Source of the DNA: Ailurus styani
Taxonomy: Eukaryota; Chordata; Mammalia; Carnivora; Ailuridae
Length of the DNA: 64,000 nucleotides
Direction: 5' to 3'
Assembly (NCBI GenBank): GCA_002007465.1
Contig: LNAC01000037.1
Span: forward strand, 1,172,335-1,236,334
The translations under genes and the position numbers were made by a program. Positions 45,782 to 56,329 of this stretch are shown here, piece by piece. The notes below the pieces were generated by a model. The model did not search any database, had not been told where the DNA came from, and saw only the letters and a program-made list of their open reading frames with translations. Numbering within the stretch: position 1 is the first letter of the stretch; every line of letters starts with the position of its first letter.

Positions 45782-46829
45782 GTTGTTCAAATTGGAACAA
45801 TGCCATGTAACAAGCTATCTCCTTGATTATCCTGAAAGTGCTTATGGTTTGATAAGGTTCTATCTATTTTCTCACGGGAATGATTCCATTGGTTTGGAAT
45901 CACGCAAAACTTGGAACCAGTATTTAAAACACATAAATTTGTATAAATCACACCCAGGATATCACTGTGAGTTTTATTACCATAATGTTAATCAAAAAAC
46001 TTCAGTTTTCTGCAACTAACAAATGAAATCATATCTACAAAGAATATTCAAAAAGTGAATATTTCTGTCTTAACATCACAGGTTATAATTTTGAACTCCA
46101 TAAATTTCAGATTTTTATTGCTATATTCTCTAAATTCCAACAGCACTGCCAGTGTGAAGTCTAACACGTGTTAATAAGATTAACTTTGCCATATCTCCCT
46201 AAGATACTACCAGGTTTTTATAAGTGAAATACATTTAAAGTGAATTTAAACAATGTCATAGCGAAACCTTGTTAGTCAGTAAGCCATTTGTGATTTTCCC
46301 AGCTTGACTATTGCTCCCCAACTCCACCTTCCCTGAACTCGGGAGAAATTGCTCAGGTTTTGATTAGGCTGGATGTGTACATGTGTGTATTCTGGCAATA
46401 CTCCCTCCCCTTCGGTGAGAATCGCTGACTCCTCCCCCTCAGCTCCGGTGGTAGCTTACCTTCCTCCTGCAGGGACCAGCTCAAGGAAGGCACGCAGCCG
46501 AACTGGACTCAAGGCATGATGAGGCCTTTGCGGGTGTTCTGGGATATAGAAATACACTCTTCCTCTGGATTTGGGGCTATGGAATGTAAGCTTTGCGTTG
46601 GGCGCTATGTGGCCTCTAAAAGGACAGCCTGAGTAAAAACTGGAGCGCAGGCTAAGAGAGCTAGAAGAATGGCTGACATCTTTAAAGCCTCTGAGGAATA
46701 GACTCCATCTGAAACTAGACCCACCCTTCCTATGATTTAGTTTTTCAGATACATAAGGAAATTCCATGGGGTGTTTTTAAGTAAATGTCATTTGGGGTTT
46801 TCTATTGTTTCAATCAAAACAGTCCTAAT
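45782..46829. other. VNN3 region without recognised exon
   Basis: I searched by eye for vanin exons 4 and 5 (FTCFD, FPTAWMN, DEFTF, CQK.LCC motifs) on the minus strand and saw none. A 103-codon ORF at 46456-46767 has no known domain. Confidence 0.5.
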
Positions 46830-46932
46830 GGGGGTACTGGGCTGGCTCAGTTGGTAGAGCATGCAGCTCTTGGTCTCTGGGTCATGAGTTCAAGCCCCAC
46901 ATTGGGCATAGAATTTACTTGAATTAAAAAAA
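46830..46932 (+). mobile_element. tRNA-Lys(CTT)-derived short SINE
   Basis: 'gctggctcagttggtagagc' (A box), anticodon-like CTT at about 46868, and a 'gagttcaagccccac' B box, then an A-rich tail. It follows tRNA-Lys-CTT closely but lacks acceptor-stem pairing and ends in poly-A, so it is a retroposed copy and not a working tRNA. Confidence 0.75.
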
Positions 46933-46945
46933 AGAGGGAGAGAGA

Positions 46946-47133
46946 GTGCCTGGGTGGCTCAGTAGGTTAAAGCCTCTGCCTTCAGCTCAGGTCATGATCT
47001 CAGGGTCCTGGGATGGAGGCCTGCATCAGGCTCTCTGCTCAGCGGGGACCCTGCTTCCTCCTCCTCTGCCTGCCTCTCAGCCTCCTTGTGATCTCTCTCT
47101 CTCTGTCAAATAAATAAATAAAATCTTAAAAAA
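46946..47133 (+). mobile_element. Can-SINE
   Basis: Directly follows the tRNA-Lys-derived element. Confidence 0.92.
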
Positions 47134-47494
47134 AGAGAGAGAGAGAAGAAAAGTCCTGATAGAATGAATGACTGACTATAGCTTAGTATAAAATGTTAAC
47201 AAATTGAGCCAGAACACTAACCTTGGTATTAAATCATGGATGAAACAGCATTTCACCTTTCTCAGAGATTATTAAAATCCCTGTGAGACTATTATCCCAA
47301 TGTTTCAATATTCTTCCCTATTCTATTTTATGATTAATTCAAACTCAGAACCCTTATATGATACCAAGGTAAATAAAACCCCTGTTCAACTAAAATATAA
47401 TAATTAAGAAATTAATTCATTACAGTTGTCTCACCCACATTTGACAGATGAGTATACATACATACCATAGACAAACAAAAGAAGAAATTCTCAC
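47134..47494. other. VNN3 intronic stretch, nothing recognised
   Basis: A/T-rich sequence between a SINE and VNN3 exon 3. Confidence 0.5.
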
Positions 47495-47688
47495 CTTATG
47501 GTAGTGTGCCACCAGCCTACCCTCAGAATCAAACACCACATCAGTGTCCTATTGGTAACAACCATCGGGGGACACTGAGGGTCACTGGCACTGTGCATGA
47601 CTTCTTGTCCCCAATATTTGCTACAATGTATATAGAGTTGTCCTTTGCCAGACAGCTGAGACTTCATTGCACTGGGGTGTAGTCAAAC
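47495..47688 (-). pseudogene. VNN3: VNN3 exon 3, multiply broken
   Basis: It aligns with VNN1 exon 3 throughout. The acceptor AG is AA, a TGA replaces the codon after TPVQ, extra bases lie before the CNAS-equivalent segment, a G is lost in the PPDG segment, and a TAG replaces a Tyr codon (CAATAG against CAATAC). The RYHK-equivalent end and the donor |gtgaga survive. Confidence 0.88.
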
Positions 47689-47859
47689 TTAATCTAATAG
47701 ATATTTCCTCAAGCTTACTCTATTTTAGTGATTTCTAATCTTCCAAAATGACAGTTTATTTGCCTGTTAGTTAGAACACAAGCTCTAGGTTAAGAATCCA
47801 ATCAGAAAAGATCTAAAATTTCACAAGCAATATAATCTTCATCCTTATGAAAACTAATT

Positions 47860-48125
47860 TATTTTATTTTGTTTATTTTTTGAAGTATAATTCACACACT
47901 GTATTATATTGGTTTTAGGTGTATAAAATGATGATCGGACAACTCTATACATTAGGCTACGCTCACCACAAGTGCAGCTGTGTCTGTCACCATATACTGC
48001 TCTCACCATACCATTGGCTATATCCTCTATGCTGTGCCTTTTATTCCATGACGTATTCATTCCATAACTGGAATCCTGTACCTCCCACTCTCCTTCACCC
48101 AATTTGCCCAACCCCCCATCTCCCC
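47860..48125 (-). mobile_element. Old LINE-1 3' end
   Basis: 'gaagtataattcacacactg' and 'ggtgtataaaatgatgatcg' are the inverse of an L1 3' UTR. Confidence 0.65.
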
Positions 48126-48295
48126 TGAAAGCTAATCTATTTTAATGTGCCAGCCTCTCAACTGCAGCGTAAGGCTGAAGAACAGGAAAGAAGGTGATGG
48201 AAGAGGAGAAAGAAGAAAAGCAATGCTTTCTCTCATAAAGTGTTTCCAGTAGTTAAATGAAGGGCTTGAAATAGAACAAGCTCTTCTTCTTCTTT

Positions 48296-48732
48296 TTTTT
48301 TTTTTTAAGATTTTATTTATTTATTTTATTTTATTTTTATTTATTTTTTTTTTTTAAAGATTTTATTTATTTATTTCACAGCGGGAGAGAGATCACAAGG
48401 AGGCAGAGAGGCAGGCAGAGAGAGAGGGGGAAGCAGGCTCCCCGCGGAGCAGAGAGCCCGACGCGGGCCTCGATCCCAGGACCCTGAGATCATGACCTGG
48501 GCCGAAAGCAGAGGCTTTAACCCACTGAGCCACCCAGGCGCCCTTATTTATTTATTTTAGAGAGAGAGTGCATGCAAGGGGAGGGGCAGAGGGAGAGGGA
48601 AAGAGAGAATCTCAGGTAGACTCCCTGCTGAACATGGAGCCCAACTCGAGGCTTGATCCCACAACCACAAAATGATGACCTCAGTGGAAACCAAGAGTCA
48701 GTTGCTCAACTGACTGAGCCACCCAGGCACCC
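48296..48732 (-). mobile_element. Older Can-SINE split by a younger one
   Basis: Outer copy: tail at 48296-48342, body at about 48545-48732, ending 'gagccacccaggcaccc'. Confidence 0.88.
48343..48544 (-). mobile_element. Younger Can-SINE inside the older one
   Basis: Full copy from 'ttaaagattttatttattta' to 'gagccacccaggcgccc', inserted in the tail of the outer SINE. Confidence 0.92.
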
Positions 48733-48744
48733 AACATACTCTTC

Positions 48745-49240
48745 TAATGAGGAGAATCTTTTCTGTAATTCAAGGCATGGTCTTACTAGGAAGCAATAAA
48801 TATTTGATTCTACGTCAATCATCTTCTATAGAGAACAAATGCAGCATGATGTACTTGAAATATTTCAGGACGGAAGGAAGGCAGCAGAGGAGGGAGGGAA
48901 AAGGGAGAAGGAAAAGGGCTTCATTATGTTGGCTCGGTTTCGTCATCGGTCGCTACAACATAATAGCTTCCTTCCTGCCTTACAGGGTGCTCATGAGAAA
49001 CCCCAAGATAAATACACACTATGAAATTGCTTCTCAAAGCAGTGTCAAATCCATCTACACTGGAGGAATTATCCAAGAAATAAGAAGGGATTGAGGTGAT
49101 GAAATGGGTGGAATGATAGGTGGCGTCAAATATCTGAAAGGCTCTAATCTGAAGGAGGTGAATCGTATGTAAGAACATATAATAAAGGCACAAAGACTAA
49201 AGTTATAGAGACAGATATGCAGAAAAGATAAAAATTTTAG
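48745..49240. other. VNN3 intron 2 stretch, no recognised element
   Basis: It contains a 115-codon plus-strand ORF and an 89-codon minus-strand ORF that overlap each other; neither shows a domain. Confidence 0.4.
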
Positions 49241-49246
49241 CTACTT

Positions 49247-49445
49247 GGGCGCCTGGGTGGCTCAGTGGGTTAAAGCCTCTGCCTTCGGCTCAGGTCATGA
49301 TCTCAGGGTCCTGGGATCGAGGCCTGCATCGGGCTCCCTGCTCAGCGGGGAGCCTGCTTCCCCCTCTCTCTCTCTGCCTGCCTCTCTGCCTCCTTGTGAT
49401 CTCTCTCCCTCTGTGAAATAAATAAATAAAATCTTTAAAAAAATT
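49247..49445 (+). mobile_element. Can-SINE
   Basis: Flanked by TTTTAGCTAC on both sides. Confidence 0.95.
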
Positions 49446-49552
49446 TTTTTTAGCTACAGAACATTCTGTCAAAGGAGTGGATTCATTGGTTACTGGTAAT
49501 TTCAAATATAATATGGCATATCCCAGCACTCAGAGTCTATTCAGTTGCAGGG

Positions 49553-49745
49553 CTGAAAGGGAAATTAACTGTCTGTGTTTGAATTCCCGCCATGCTAATT
49601 GTGAATATGAGACCTTAAGCCTCCTTTCTTTCCCTGATATTTAAAATGGAAGTAGTTACACCTGCCTCATAAATTGAATGAGATAATATGTATAGTGTAC
49701 CAGGTACAGTTCCTGGAACCAAGTAGGTACTCAATAAAAAGTAAT
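49553..49745 (+). mobile_element. MIR element
   Basis: 'gtttgaattcccgccatgct', 'gagataatatgtatagtgta' and 'gtaggtactcaataaaaagt' follow MIR from tRNA-related part to 3' end. Confidence 0.8.
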
Positions 49746-50907
49746 GGCCAACATGGATTTTGTAACTACAAGAAGACAACCCAGGAAACTGATGGATTTA
49801 CTGCTTTTAGAAGCCGTTGGGTTCTCTCCATCTCTCAGCTCCTCTACAGTTCACACTGAGCTAGTCTTTGAATAGAAAGACAGATTTATGACTATCGCTT
49901 CAGACCATTTCTTTTTTTTCCCACCCTTAGGAAAAACAGGGCAATACTTTTAACATTGATATTCACTAAGACCTTCAATAAAACTACCACATATTTTCTT
50001 TTCTCTTTTTCTCTTTCTTTCTTTTTGATAAATAATGAAGGTATTTTCCTATCTTCTGCTTGTTCCTCATGGGTAGGCCTCAAGGAAGTATGGGACATGT
50101 CAGTATTCTAAATGGTAGTATTTAAATACACAGGGATGGGCATGTGGCCCTCTATTATCCCCCTTAGAGATAAATATTAGTAGGGAAGAAATGGCTTTTT
50201 CTTAACCAATATTACTATTATATTAAATATTGGATTTCTTCTTCTATAACTCAGAGCTGAAAGCTTACCATTTGAATAAATGTCTGCAAGACTCTAATAA
50301 GTTAAAGTTTCGTTGGTCACCAACCTTCCCAACTTAAAATAATTCATCTGAGATTAATTATTAGGCTTGGGGACATCTTTCCCCTAGGAAGGTCAGTTTT
50401 ATCAGCCCAGACAAATAGAGTGAATTTTAGTATCAGCCTCTTGAATGATTGCAAATAGTGACTCCTTCCTGCTCTGGAAAAAAAACCATAATCAAGTAAA
50501 TATTGGATTATGGTTATGTGGTTACTGTAAACACAGACCATGCAACACTCAGAGAATATTTTTTCAAAGGTGAAAATCCTAGGGCAAGACTGACTCACAT
50601 AGTACAGAGCCGATGTTGCAGGATTGGACTTGACTGGCCAATCAATTTCAAATGTCAAAATGTCGAAATTATTCAAGACATTCCTTTTTTTGTGCAACAT
50701 AGTTCTGAACAGATGCATGTAGATTTTAAATTAGCAAATTAAATTACTTTTTAATTTATAGATTTTGCCTTTTAAATGAATTACATATGAACTATTTAAC
50801 AAAGTAAATACACCTAAATAACTTCATCGGTCTTTTTTATGTTTTATACAGATTTTCCCTAAGAAAGTCATGCTGAAGCTACAGCTTTTAATAATTAGTT
50901 GTATTTT
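49746..50907. other. VNN3 intron 2 stretch, no recognised element
   Basis: A/T-rich. ORFs at 50344-50718 (minus) and 50503-50742 (plus) overlap and look like chance. Confidence 0.4.
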
Positions 50908-51108
50908 GGGGTACCTGGGTGGCTCAGTTGTTGGGCATCTGCCTTCGGCTCGGGTCATGATCCCGGGGTCGTGGGATCAAGCCCCACATTGGGCTCCCTG
51001 CTTGGCGGGAGGCCTGCTTCTCTCTCTCCCACTCCCCCTGCTTGTGTTCCCTCTCTCGCTGTGTCTCTCTCTGTCAATTAAATAACTAAAATCTTAAAAT
51101 AATAATAA
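50908..51108 (+). mobile_element. Can-SINE
   Basis: 'ggggtacctgggtggctcag' head, A-rich tail. Confidence 0.9.
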
Positions 51109-51186
51109 TGATTACTTGTATTCCTCAGACAAGAAAACAAAGATGTTCAGATCCAGTTCTTTTTGTTAAAAAGAGACAATAGTGAC

Positions 51187-51345
51187 AGCTAACATTGGTG
51201 ACAGCACAACAGTGTTTAGATTTTATGTGTATTGCTTCACTTGACACTCTTGTCTATTATCTCTGTTTTATGGATAAAGAAACAGAGAGGTCAAGTGTAT
51301 AGGTTATCTGCCACACCTCCCTCAGCTAGGAGGTGGTAGGTTGTG
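51187..51345 (-). mobile_element. MIR element
   Basis: Inverse MIR core: 'tgttttatggataaagaaac' and 'agagaggtcaagtgtatagg'. Confidence 0.7.
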
Positions 51346-51395
51346 GTCTCAGAAACAACACTTCCTTTTTCAAATCCCAAATAATTTCCACTCAC

Positions 51396-51472
51396 CATAC
51401 TGATCACATTGCACGTTGATAGTGATGTCAAAGCTTTTTGGAAACATAAACTCATTTATCTTTTCATCATTC
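51396..51472 (-). other. Exon-like segment inside VNN3 intron 2
   Basis: 77 nt between a pyrimidine-led acceptor (cctttgcag|) and a strong donor (|gtgagt), open in the frame NDEKINEFMFPKSFDITINV. It matches no vanin exon. It may be a chance splice-like segment or an exon of a noncoding transcript. Confidence 0.2.
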
Positions 51473-51812
51473 CTGCAAAGGAGGCAGGTGTTCGTGAGTG
51501 AACTTCCTTTATTTGGGAACAGAGATCCCAGATATTACAACTTTTTCAATTTGTTAAAACCCAATTAAGCAATTATAAAAACTCTATATACACATACCTT
51601 TCATTAAAGAGACCATAATAAATAACCAACCAAGCATCATCATCTCAAGTCATGCCAGATGGTACATATTATGAAGCATTAGAGGCTTATAAGTCCAAAG
51701 CCATAGATTGATTGCCAGCAAGGATACTAGTCAAGCTTAATGGATTTGCTATTTGTATTTTACAGTATCACACACAATCTTTTGTTCAAAAATCAAAGGG
51801 TAATGACATTAC

Positions 51813-51943
51813 CTCTGGGGATCTCTACATGGAATCCAGTTCACGTCAGGGTCTGGGATATCTTCCAGATAGGGGTAAATGGTCTCTCTTGTGAAGACCC
51901 AGCCATAAATTCCATCTTCTGGGGTAGCAATGATATGTGCACC
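51813..51943 (-). pseudogene. VNN3: VNN3 exon 2 (intact-looking)
   Basis: 131 nt, the same length as VNN1 exon 2, with acceptor gagcag| and donor CAGAG|gtaatg. It encodes [17 protein letters not shown] and [19 protein letters not shown] with the catalytic Glu retained. It is the only VNN3 exon with no visible lesion. Confidence 0.88.
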
Positions 51944-52064
51944 CTGCTCAAAACAAGTGGCAGTAAAAAAGGTTTTTAATAAATTCCAAATACCCACACT
52001 CCTTCCAAGTTCCAAATTTCCTTTACAGTAGCCCAACCAGCATAAGCAAGAGCACAATACCTAC

Positions 52065-52483
52065 CTGGTGGCCAGTTTTTGTTTTGTTTTGTTTTGTTTT
52101 ACTTTTTTAAAGATTTTATTTATTTACTTGAGATAATGAGAGAAAGGGAGAACAAGAGAGGGAAGAGGGTCAGAGGGAGAAGCAGACTCCCTGCTGAGCA
52201 GGGATCCAGTTGCAGGACCTGATCCTGGGGCTCCAGGATCATGATCTGAGCTGAAAGCAGTCACTTAACCAACTGAGCACCCAGGCACCCTAACTGCTTT
52301 CTCCAAAACACCTACGTTCTTGTTCATCAGGAGCAAAGCTTCATTTGGAACTGGTGTTGCTGTTCTGTTTGGTAATATAACAGCATGTTCATAGACTGCA
52401 GCCGTAAAGATGTCCAGAGCACCCACACTCAGGGCAAAGAGGGCAAATAATGTCGCATATTTTGGAAAATATGACATAATCAT
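52065..52483 (-). pseudogene. VNN3: VNN3 exon 1, split by a SINE
   Basis: ATG at 52483 opens a signal peptide followed by [21 protein letters not shown] and LLLMNKNVGVLEKAV. At 52290 the coding sequence stops at a Can-SINE (52076-52290, minus orientation). The last exon bases (AACTGGCCACCAG) resume on its far side, before a good donor |gtaggt at 52064. Without the SINE the exon would be 204 nt, against 213 in VNN1. Confidence 0.88.
52076..52290 (-). mobile_element. Can-SINE inside VNN3 coding exon 1
   Basis: From a (TTTTG)n-type tail to 'gagcacccaggcaccc'. Coding sequence lies directly on both sides. No clean target duplication is left, which suggests an old insertion. In the VNN3 sense the SINE is in its own sense orientation, tail downstream. 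Confidence 0.93.
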
Positions 52484-53763
52484 AACTAAAATTTAAAGAT
52501 CTTCGATAAACTCAGATCCTCATGTGTGGTGTCACTGGAGAAACTTTTATGGTAAAGCCCCAGTTGCCACCAACTATTTGTATTTTCTCACAAATACGTT
52601 ATACGATACATTAGAAAGAATGTTGCACAAGAAAACGGACAGCTGAGAGTACATAGTTAGATTGACTCAGGTATAAGATGCTGTCGTTGACACCGATTCA
52701 GAGGTTCATTCTACTCTCAAACTACAATTAATGAGCTGATCAGATGAGTCCACCCCAATCCAAAAAACTCTTGGACTCATTTTTTTTTAAATAAAATACA
52801 TTTTCCTGGTAGTTTGATATTTCCATTAGTAGAGCCAATACTCAGCTCTTCTAGAAGGCAGCCATCACAACAACGATTTGTTGAGAACTTATGTATGTGG
52901 CCGGAAAAGACACAGAACAGACTTTAGGCAAGTTCCAGTTTTAACAGAGCTCACAAGATGCCAAGGGAGAATAGAAATACATGCTTATGATTGTGTTCAC
53001 TTGTTCATGACCAGAGGCTCTCAACTTTTGTATTATAAGAGGATTTCAGCAGGAACCACAGTTGCTGGTTTCTCTTGGAAAGACTCTCAAATAGTCTGAA
53101 ATGTAAGAACTTTATCTGGCCACTTTGAAAAACACAGATTATAACATGGTCAAGAATGATGAGTGTCCACTAAGTTGAGTCTCTGGGACTCTCCAGAACC
53201 TGGCTACTTCCAGGTGTTCGTGTGCTGAAAACCAAGAAGCTAGGCTTCGGGTAGTACAGTTTCTTCATCTTTATAGAACCTGCCCATTTTTAAGTGAAGT
53301 CCTCATCCCTAAATACTTGTACTACTACATCACCCAAAATCTCATTTTCCAGGAGATGGTTTCCTTGTGCTTCTGAAAAGCTAAACATGTTTAAGATATT
53401 AGATATAGTTGTTATTTATTTAACCCGAGTCTCTGACATTTTCTTCTCCCTTTGCTCCCACATCTAATTCATCATAAAGTTTCTTTTAAACATCTCTTCA
53501 TGTTCTGATTTATTATGGTAAGCCAGATTCTGCTTTAAATTTGTCTCCCTAAATGCCACCATGGCCACAGTTGTACATTCCACCATAGCCATCAAATGAA
53601 TTTTCTCTGAAGTCCAGCTCCTGTTATGTCATTTAGACTCCCAAAGAGTCAGTGATTTTCTATTATTTAAAACACTAGTTCTACAAATATGGCCCATGTT
53701 TCAAGAGGGGTAAGCAAGTTGATTTCAAGATATACAGATAAATATGTTCAATAGTTACAGATT
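52484..53763. other. VNN3 5' flank, no recognised gene
   Basis: It would hold the VNN3 promoter and VNN2-like 3' exons; neither was identified by eye. Confidence 0.4.
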
Positions 53764-53978
53764 AGGGCACCTGGGTGGCTCAGTCGGTTAAGCATCCAAC
53801 TCTTCATTTTGACTCAGGTCTTGATCTCCTCTCGTCATGAGATGGAGCCCCAGTTGGGCTCACAATCAGCATGGAGTCTGCTTTTCCCTCTCCCTCTGCT
53901 CCTCCCCCTGCTCGCTCTCTGTCTGTGTCTCAATCTCTCTATCTCTAAAATAAATAAAATAAAATATCTTTTAAAATA
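53764..53978 (+). mobile_element. Can-SINE (older subtype)
   Basis: 'gcacctgggtggctcagtcg' then 'catccaactcttcattttga', the longer older-type head. Confidence 0.88.
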
Positions 53979-54047
53979 GTTATAGACTACCATGCTTATT
54001 AGAAAATTTATGACTCATAAGTAAAATCTTTAAAGGGGGTGGGGGGA

Positions 54048-54238
54048 AGTGCCTGGGTGGCTCAGTCAGTTAAGTGTCTGCCTTTGGCTCAGGTCATGAT
54101 CCTGGGGTCCTGAGATCAAGTCCTGCATTGGCCTCCCTGCTTAGTTAGGAGTCTGCTTCTCCCTCTGCCCCTCCCCCTCCTCCTGCTCAAGCTCTCTCTC
54201 TCTCTCTCTCTCATAAGTAAATAAAATCTTTTTAAAAA
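54048..54238 (+). mobile_element. Can-SINE
   Basis: 'gtgcctgggtggctcagtca' head, 'aagtaaataaaatctttt' tail. Confidence 0.9.
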
Positions 54239-54439
54239 GGAAGAAAATTTATGATTCATAAACCCATAGATAGTAGAGTTTAGGATGAGGCAACGTGAAA
54301 GATTTCCATCAATCTCAAAAGAATACCAAGTAAGTAATAGTGTATAGTTAATGCAAAAATCATGAAGATCATAACATAATGACATGATTAGCTGAAATTT
54401 GGGAAAAGGTGACATTGTGTAAGTTCTTCTACAACCTGG

Positions 54440-55345
54440 ATTTCTGATCTCAGTTAATGGCTTTCAGTCCTCTAGTTTTTCAGGCCAAGCCCTTGGAGTT
54501 ACACTTACTTCTCTCTTTGTCTCTCCCTCTACGCATGTTCAGTCAGGAGACCTTTTGCTACTGCAGTCCTGGTCCAGGCCACCATCGCCTCTGTCCTGGA
54601 TTACTCCAATGTCCTCCTGCCTGGTTTTTGTACCACTACTTCCATTTTTGCTCAACACCAATCAGAATGATCCTACTAAAATATAAAACTGTGTCACTCC
54701 TCTGCTCAAAATCTTTCAATGGCATCCCACTTCACTCAGAGTAAAAAGCCAAGTTCTTACAATTCCTACAAGCCTCACTATGATCCAGCTGCCTGTTCCT
54801 TCTAACGTCAACTCCTAGTAATTACCCCCATGTTCATGTGGCTCCTATTGTATTGGTTTCCTTGCTGTTCTTCAAGCATGTCCCCGGGGACGGTTCTGCC
54901 ACCACTATTCTGAGGAGAACTGTCTCCTATCTGGCCACCTTGCATTTAGAATTTCCCTTTCTACTCTATCCTCCAAACCACTATCAAAGTTATTTTTTAA
55001 AACTCTTTAATTCATCATAATATCATACTCTAAAATCCTTCAATGCGTCTTTTTGTTAATTTCAGGACTTCCTCTGTGCTTCAGTGATCTGGAACTTGCC
55101 TCTTATTTTTATTGTTGCTCCTTCCCCTTCCTCCTTTACTCCTCTTCTCCTCTCCACCCCACCCCCAACCCAATATATTGGACTCTTTTTATACCATGCT
55201 ATACTTCCATGTCTTTGTTCACAGGACTAAGTCTACCTAGAAGGCCCTGACTGATTTACCCAGCTGGCCCCTGAGATCTCGGTTGTCCTCCAAGGTAAAA
55301 ATGGACCCATTCCTGGCCCTTATATTGATCACAGCATTATTATTC
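54440..55345 (+). mobile_element. L2 LINE 3' region
   Basis: 'cctctgtcctggattactcc', 'aatcagaatgatcctactaa' and 'ttcaatggcatcccacttca' are typical of the L2 3' ORF end. Confidence 0.6.
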
Positions 55346-55349
55346 TATG

Positions 55350-55570
55350 AGTTTTATTACGGTGTTAAATGAGATGACTGAAAATGCTTAGCACAGCATG
55401 AGGCATTTTCTGAGTGTTCAAATTTGATTACTATGGTAATGAATGATGGTGATGATAATGATGCTTTGTCTCCTCTTCTATACTGTGACCCTTAAGAGAC
55501 AGAACTTTTGTGCTATTCACTATCACCATCCAGCTCAAGGCTTACCTGACATACAGTAGGCATCCAAAAA
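55350..55570 (+). mobile_element. MIR/L2 3'-end fragments
   Basis: 'gttaaatgagatgactgaaa' with 'gcttagcacagcatgaggca' is MIR-like; 'ctgacatacagtaggcatcc' is an L2/MIR end. Confidence 0.5.
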
Positions 55571-55758
55571 GTTCTTTGACTTAAGTTCAAAGAGACATAT
55601 ACAAGGATGTTCAGAGAAACTTTATTTATAATAGGAATTAATAGTAATAATAATTATAATAAATAAATAACCCAAAATTAGAAAACCTAAGCATCTGTTG
55701 AACAGGCTAAACCACAGAAAAAGGTCCAGGGACAAAGACCATTGAAAACGACGACTCA

Positions 55759-55982
55759 GGGGCACCTGGGTGGCTCAGTGTGTTAAGCCTCTGCCTTCGG
55801 CTCAGGTCATGATCTCAGGGTTCTGGGATCGAGCCCCCATCGGGCTCTCTGCTCAGCAGGGAAACCTGCTTCCCCCTCTCCCTCTGCCTGCCTCTCTGCC
55901 TACTTGTGATCTCTCTCTCTTTGTCAAATAAATAAATAAAATCTTAAAAAAATAAAAATAAATAAAAATTTTAAAAAAATAA
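55759..55982 (+). mobile_element. Can-SINE
   Basis: A(C/T)GA(C/T)GACTCAG flanks both ends. Confidence 0.93.
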
Positions 55983-56329
55983 AAAAATAAAATGATGACT
56001 CAGAGTCAGCTAATGTTGCTTCTTGGTTCAGCCTGTTACTAAGAAATCATATAAACACCTGCTTCCATGTGGCCACAAAGCCTGTGTTCTCACAGATGTG
56101 CATCCCAAGTTCATGGTTCCCACAGCCCTTGTGAAGTGAAGAATATGGCAGGTCAGAGGAAGTCAGACGACAGGCCTTGTGCTTTTTTACTGTTGTTTGG
56201 AGAGAGGTCCTGACAGGATCCCTGGAACCGCCACATTGTTTGTTACTACATCGTGGAGTTTACCCAAGATCTCAGGGCAGTCAGCCTGGCCATGCTCACC
56301 ATATTCATCAATAAGAGAAAGGACACATG

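Larger units (their letters stand above)
43729..52483 (-). pseudogene. VNN3: VNN3, inactivated vanin-3 gene
   Basis: Five of seven vanin exons are recognisable in order on the minus strand: exon 1 (52065-52483), 2 (51813-51943), 3 (47495-47688), 6 (44492-44655) and 7 (43729-43847). VNN3 rather than VNN1 is indicated by GALD, LPNRT, LLLMNKN, VLEKAV, the exon 6 LKCQT and CGEPVGS segments, and the RSRSG/ALY.RVFEKDP ending. Lesions: a 215-bp Can-SINE in coding exon 1; a TGA, a TAG, indels and an AG-to-AA acceptor change in exon 3; a frameshift and GT-to-GC donor in exon 6; a frameshift in exon 7. Exons 4 and 5, including the nucleophile-Cys exon, were not found between 44656 and 47494. Human VNN3 is also commonly described as not making full-length protein. 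A product here looks impossible. Confidence 0.88.

Noticed and set aside
46456..46767. 103-codon minus-strand ORF considered as VNN3 exon 4 or 5
   Set aside because: It lacks every vanin exon 4/5 motif (FTCFD, FPTAWMN, DEFTF, LCC).
46830..46911. Functional tRNA-Lys gene
   Set aside because: Acceptor-stem pairing is lost and the copy ends in a poly-A tail, typical of a retroposed element.
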